Position numbers and translations under genes: made by a program. Below, one piece after another: positions 4,795 to 6,484 of a stretch of DNA of 6,484 bases. Within the stretch, counting starts at the first letter, position 1. Every line of letters begins with the position of its first letter. Under the pieces are notes generated by a model, which was given only the letters and a program-made list of their open reading frames with translations, did no database searches and was not told the origin of the DNA. Source of the stretch: Gammaproteobacteria bacterium UBA7803 (GTDB taxonomy: Bacteria > Pseudomonadota > Gammaproteobacteria > Pseudomonadales > Azotimanducaceae); contig DLCH01000009.1 in NCBI GenBank assembly GCA_002480525.1, forward strand, positions 325,990-332,473, given 5' to 3'.

Positions 4795-6402
4795 ATGAGT
4801 GAAGTCGTAGTTGCCCATCATGATGACGACCATCACGACCACGGCCCGGACAAGGGCCTGGCGAGGTGGCTGTTCACCACCAACCACAAGGACATCGGCA
4901 CGCTGTACATGTGGTTCAGCTTCCTCATGCTGTTCATCGGCGGCCTGCTCGCGCTGGTGATCCGCACCGAGCTGTTCCAGCCGGGGCTGCAGTTCGTCGA
5001 TCCCAACTTCTTCAACCAGATGACGACCAACCACGGTCTCATCATGGTGTTCGGCGCCATCATGCCCGCGTTCGTGGGGCTGGCGAACTGGATGGTGCCG
5101 ATGATGATCGGCGCGCCGGACATGGCGCTGCCGCGCATGAACAACCTGTCGTTCTGGATCCTGCCGCTGGCCTTCGGAATGATGATCTCCACCCTGTTCA
5201 TGGAGGGTGGCGGCCCCAACTTCGGCTGGACGTTCTACGCGCCGCTGTCGACGACCTACGCGCCGGATTCGGTCACCTACTTCATCTTCGCCATCCACCT
5301 GGCGGGTGCGTCCTCCATCATGGGCGCCATCAACATCATCGCCACCATCCTGAACATGCGCGCGCCCGGCATGACGCTGATGAAGATGCCGCTGTTCGTG
5401 TGGACCTGGCTGATCACCGCCTACCTGCTGCTGGCCGTCATGCCCGTGCTGGCCGGCGCCGTGACCATGATGCTGTTCGACATCCACTTCGGCACCAGCT
5501 TCTTCAACGCCGCCGGCGGCGGTGACCCGGTGATGTTCCAGCACATCTTCTGGTTCTTCGGGCACCCCGAGGTGTACATCATGATCCTGCCGGCGTTCGG
5601 TATCGTCTCGCAGATCATCCCGACCTTCGCGCGCAAGCCGCTGTTCGGTTACGACTCCATGGTCTACGCCGTGGCGTCCATCGCGTTCCTGTCGTTCATC
5701 GTCTGGGCCCACCACATGTTCACCGTGGGCATGCCGCTGGCCGGCCAGCTGTTCTTCATGTACGCCACCATGCTGATCGCCGTGCCCACCGGGGTGAAGG
5801 TGTTCAACTGGGTCGCCACCATGTGGCGGGGTGCGATGACTTTCGAGACCCCGATGCTGTTCGCCATCGCCTTCGTCATCCTGTTCACCATCGGCGGCTT
5901 CTCCGGCCTGATGCTGTCCATCGCGCCGGCCGATTATCAGTATCACGACACCTACTTCGTGGTGGCGCACTTCCACTACGTGCTGGTGCCCGGCGCGCTG
6001 TTCTCCATCATCGCCGCCGTGTATTACTGGCTGCCCAAGTGGTGCGGCAACATGTACGACGAGTCCCTCGGCAAGCTGCACTTCTGGCTGTCGTTCATCG
6101 GCGTGAACGTCACCTTCTTCCCGCAGCACTTCTCCGGCCTGGCCGGCATGCCGCGGCGGATTCCGGACTACGCCCTGCAGTTCGCCGACTTCAACATGGT
6201 GTCGAGCATCGGCGCGTTCATCTTCGGCTTCTCGCAGCTGCTGTTCCTGTACATCATCATCAAGGCGATCCGCAGCGGTCAGCCCGCCACGGATCGGGTC
6301 TGGGAAGGCGCGCACGGCCTGGAGTGGACGATTCCGTCGCCGGCCCCGTATCACAGCTTCACGACGCCGCCGAAGGTGTCCGAAGCCGAAGCCCACAGCT
6401 GA
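4795..6402 (+). CDS. ctaD: Cytochrome c oxidase subunit I (A1-type haem-copper oxidase)
   Basis: This is the catalytic, proton-pumping subunit that reduces O2 to water at a haem a3-CuB centre in the inner membrane. It has 535 residues, a normal length, with about 12 membrane helices. H80 and H394 should bind haem a, H392 haem a3, and H257, H306 and H307 CuB, with Y261 as the cross-linked tyrosine. The HPEVY motif (257-261) with E259 marks the A1 type. The D channel is intact (N98, D109, N116, E259), as is the K channel (S272, T332, K335). From H257 on, the numbering runs 19 below Paracoccus denitrificans at every key site, including H384/D385 and R454/R455. The His/Asp-rich N-terminus (8-16) precedes the usual RWLFTTNHKDIGTLY start. 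ATG 4795 has AGGA (4784-4787) 7 bases upstream. The gene is intact. Confidence 0.98.
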   Translation: MSEVVVAHHDDDHHDHGPDKGLARWLFTTNHKDIGTLYMWFSFLMLFIGGLLALVIRTELFQPGLQFVDPNFFNQMTTNHGLIMVFGAIMPAFVGLANWMVPMMIGAPDMALPRMNNLSFWILPLAFGMMISTLFMEGGGPNFGWTFYAPLSTTYAPDSVTYFIFAIHLAGASSIMGAINIIATILNMRAPGMTLMKMPLFVWTWLITAYLLLAVMPVLAGAVTMMLFDIHFGTSFFNAAGGGDPVMFQHIFWFFGHPEVYIMILPAFGIVSQIIPTFARKPLFGYDSMVYAVASIAFLSFIVWAHHMFTVGMPLAGQLFFMYATMLIAVPTGVKVFNWVATMWRGAMTFETPMLFAIAFVILFTIGGFSGLMLSIAPADYQYHDTYFVVAHFHYVLVPGALFSIIAAVYYWLPKWCGNMYDESLGKLHFWLSFIGVNVTFFPQHFSGLAGMPRRIPDYALQFADFNMVSSIGAFIFGFSQLLFLYIIIKAIRSGQPATDRVWEGAHGLEWTIPSPAPYHSFTTPPKVSEAEAHS

Positions 6403-6414
6403 TCAACGATCTTT

Positions 6415-6448
6415 GTAGGAGCGGCCTCCCGGCCGCGATCGCAACTGG
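6415..6448 (+). repeat. REP (repetitive extragenic palindrome) element
   Basis: A GTAG head (6415-6418) followed by GA GCGGCC, a TCCC loop and GGCCGC (stem 6421-6426 with 6431-6436), then GATCGCAA, is the layout of GTAG-class REPs that are dispersed in gammaproteobacterial genomes and moved by RAYT transposases (TnpA-REP family). It fills most of the 58-base gap between ctaD and the next gene. Only one REP unit is seen, with no inverted partner before the window ends. It has no T-tract, so transcription should pass through. Class assignment comes from recalled family patterns; copy number in this genome cannot be tested here. Confidence 0.7.
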
Positions 6449-6460
6449 AGGCACGAAGAC

Positions 6461-6484
6461 GTGAGCCAACAACAACCGCAAAGC
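6461..6484 (+). CDS. Start of next gene in the oxidase operon, truncated by the window end
   Basis: GTG at 6461 opens a frame that reads MSQQQPQS up to the last base. A strong ribosome site, GGAGG at 6447-6451, lies 9 bases upstream, and the gap to ctaD is only 58 bases, so an operon gene is expected. After ctaD, related genomes usually carry a small assembly protein, the copper chaperone Cox11 (ctaG) or subunit III (ctaE). Eight residues are too few to choose; a Gln-rich soluble start would suit Cox11, which has a short cytoplasmic N-terminus. Confidence 0.55.

Noticed and set aside
3327..4796. Open minus-strand frame of 489 residues opposite ctaC and its leader
   Set aside because: No recognisable domain or conserved motif is seen, and it runs antisense to an intact ctaC. 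It is treated as a compositional shadow.
4818..4842. His/Asp-rich N-terminus of CtaD as a special metal-binding extension
   Set aside because: Short His-rich starts before the RWLFTTNHKDIG segment are frequent in proteobacterial CtaD, so no special role is claimed.
4741..6396. Open minus-strand frame of 551 residues opposite ctaD
   Set aside because: It is His/Glu/Asp/Arg-rich low-complexity text without family motifs. It mirrors ctaD codon structure, as expected in GC-rich DNA, and the + strand gene is unmistakable.

Overview
The window reads as a chromosomal segment of a GC-rich gammaproteobacterium. Four things point there: a YheV-type zinc-ribbon protein (a family known mainly from Gammaproteobacteria), a short TsaC rather than a long Sua5, the dprA-tsaC-aroE neighbourhood, and a GTAG-headed REP element of the type common in Pseudomonas, Xanthomonas/Stenotrophomonas and Ectothiorhodospiraceae relatives. 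The genus cannot be fixed from sequence alone; a Chromatiales/Ectothiorhodospiraceae-like or Xanthomonadales-like lineage is a guess. All convincing genes are on the + strand. No transposase, phage gene, CRISPR array, tRNA or rRNA is visible.

Region 1 (1-3143) is a tightly packed housekeeping cluster: the 3' part of dprA (DNA uptake and recombination), purE (purine synthesis), tsaC (t6A tRNA modification), aroE (shikimate pathway) and a yheV-like zinc-ribbon gene. purE/tsaC share 4 bases, tsaC/aroE share 1 base, and only 7 bases separate aroE from yheV, so these are probably co-transcribed. A sigma70-like promoter in the last codons of dprA may give purE and the genes after it their own transcription. 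No purK is present beside purE.

Region 2 (3144-3563) is a 420-base non-coding stretch. It holds a weak terminator-like hairpin, a good sigma70 promoter with an extended -10 (TTGTCT, 16 bases, TGATATACT), and then an apparent 5' leader of about 275 bases. The leader carries an AT-rich 20-base inverted repeat, a second copy of its CGTTTTTGT half, and a GC-rich hairpin just before the ctaC ribosome binding site. This is the least explained part of the window.

Region 3 (3564-6484) starts a cytochrome c oxidase operon. ctaC encodes subunit II with a CuA site and a fused C-terminal cytochrome c domain (caa3 type). ctaD encodes a complete A1-type subunit I with all haem/CuB ligands and both proton channels. 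A 58-base spacer holding a REP element follows. A further gene with a strong ribosome binding site then begins at 6461 and runs off the end; from context it is probably an oxidase assembly factor or later subunit. I found no clearly new biological system. The points most worth following are the ctaC leader, the REP inside the oxidase operon, and the purE variant lacking a purK partner.
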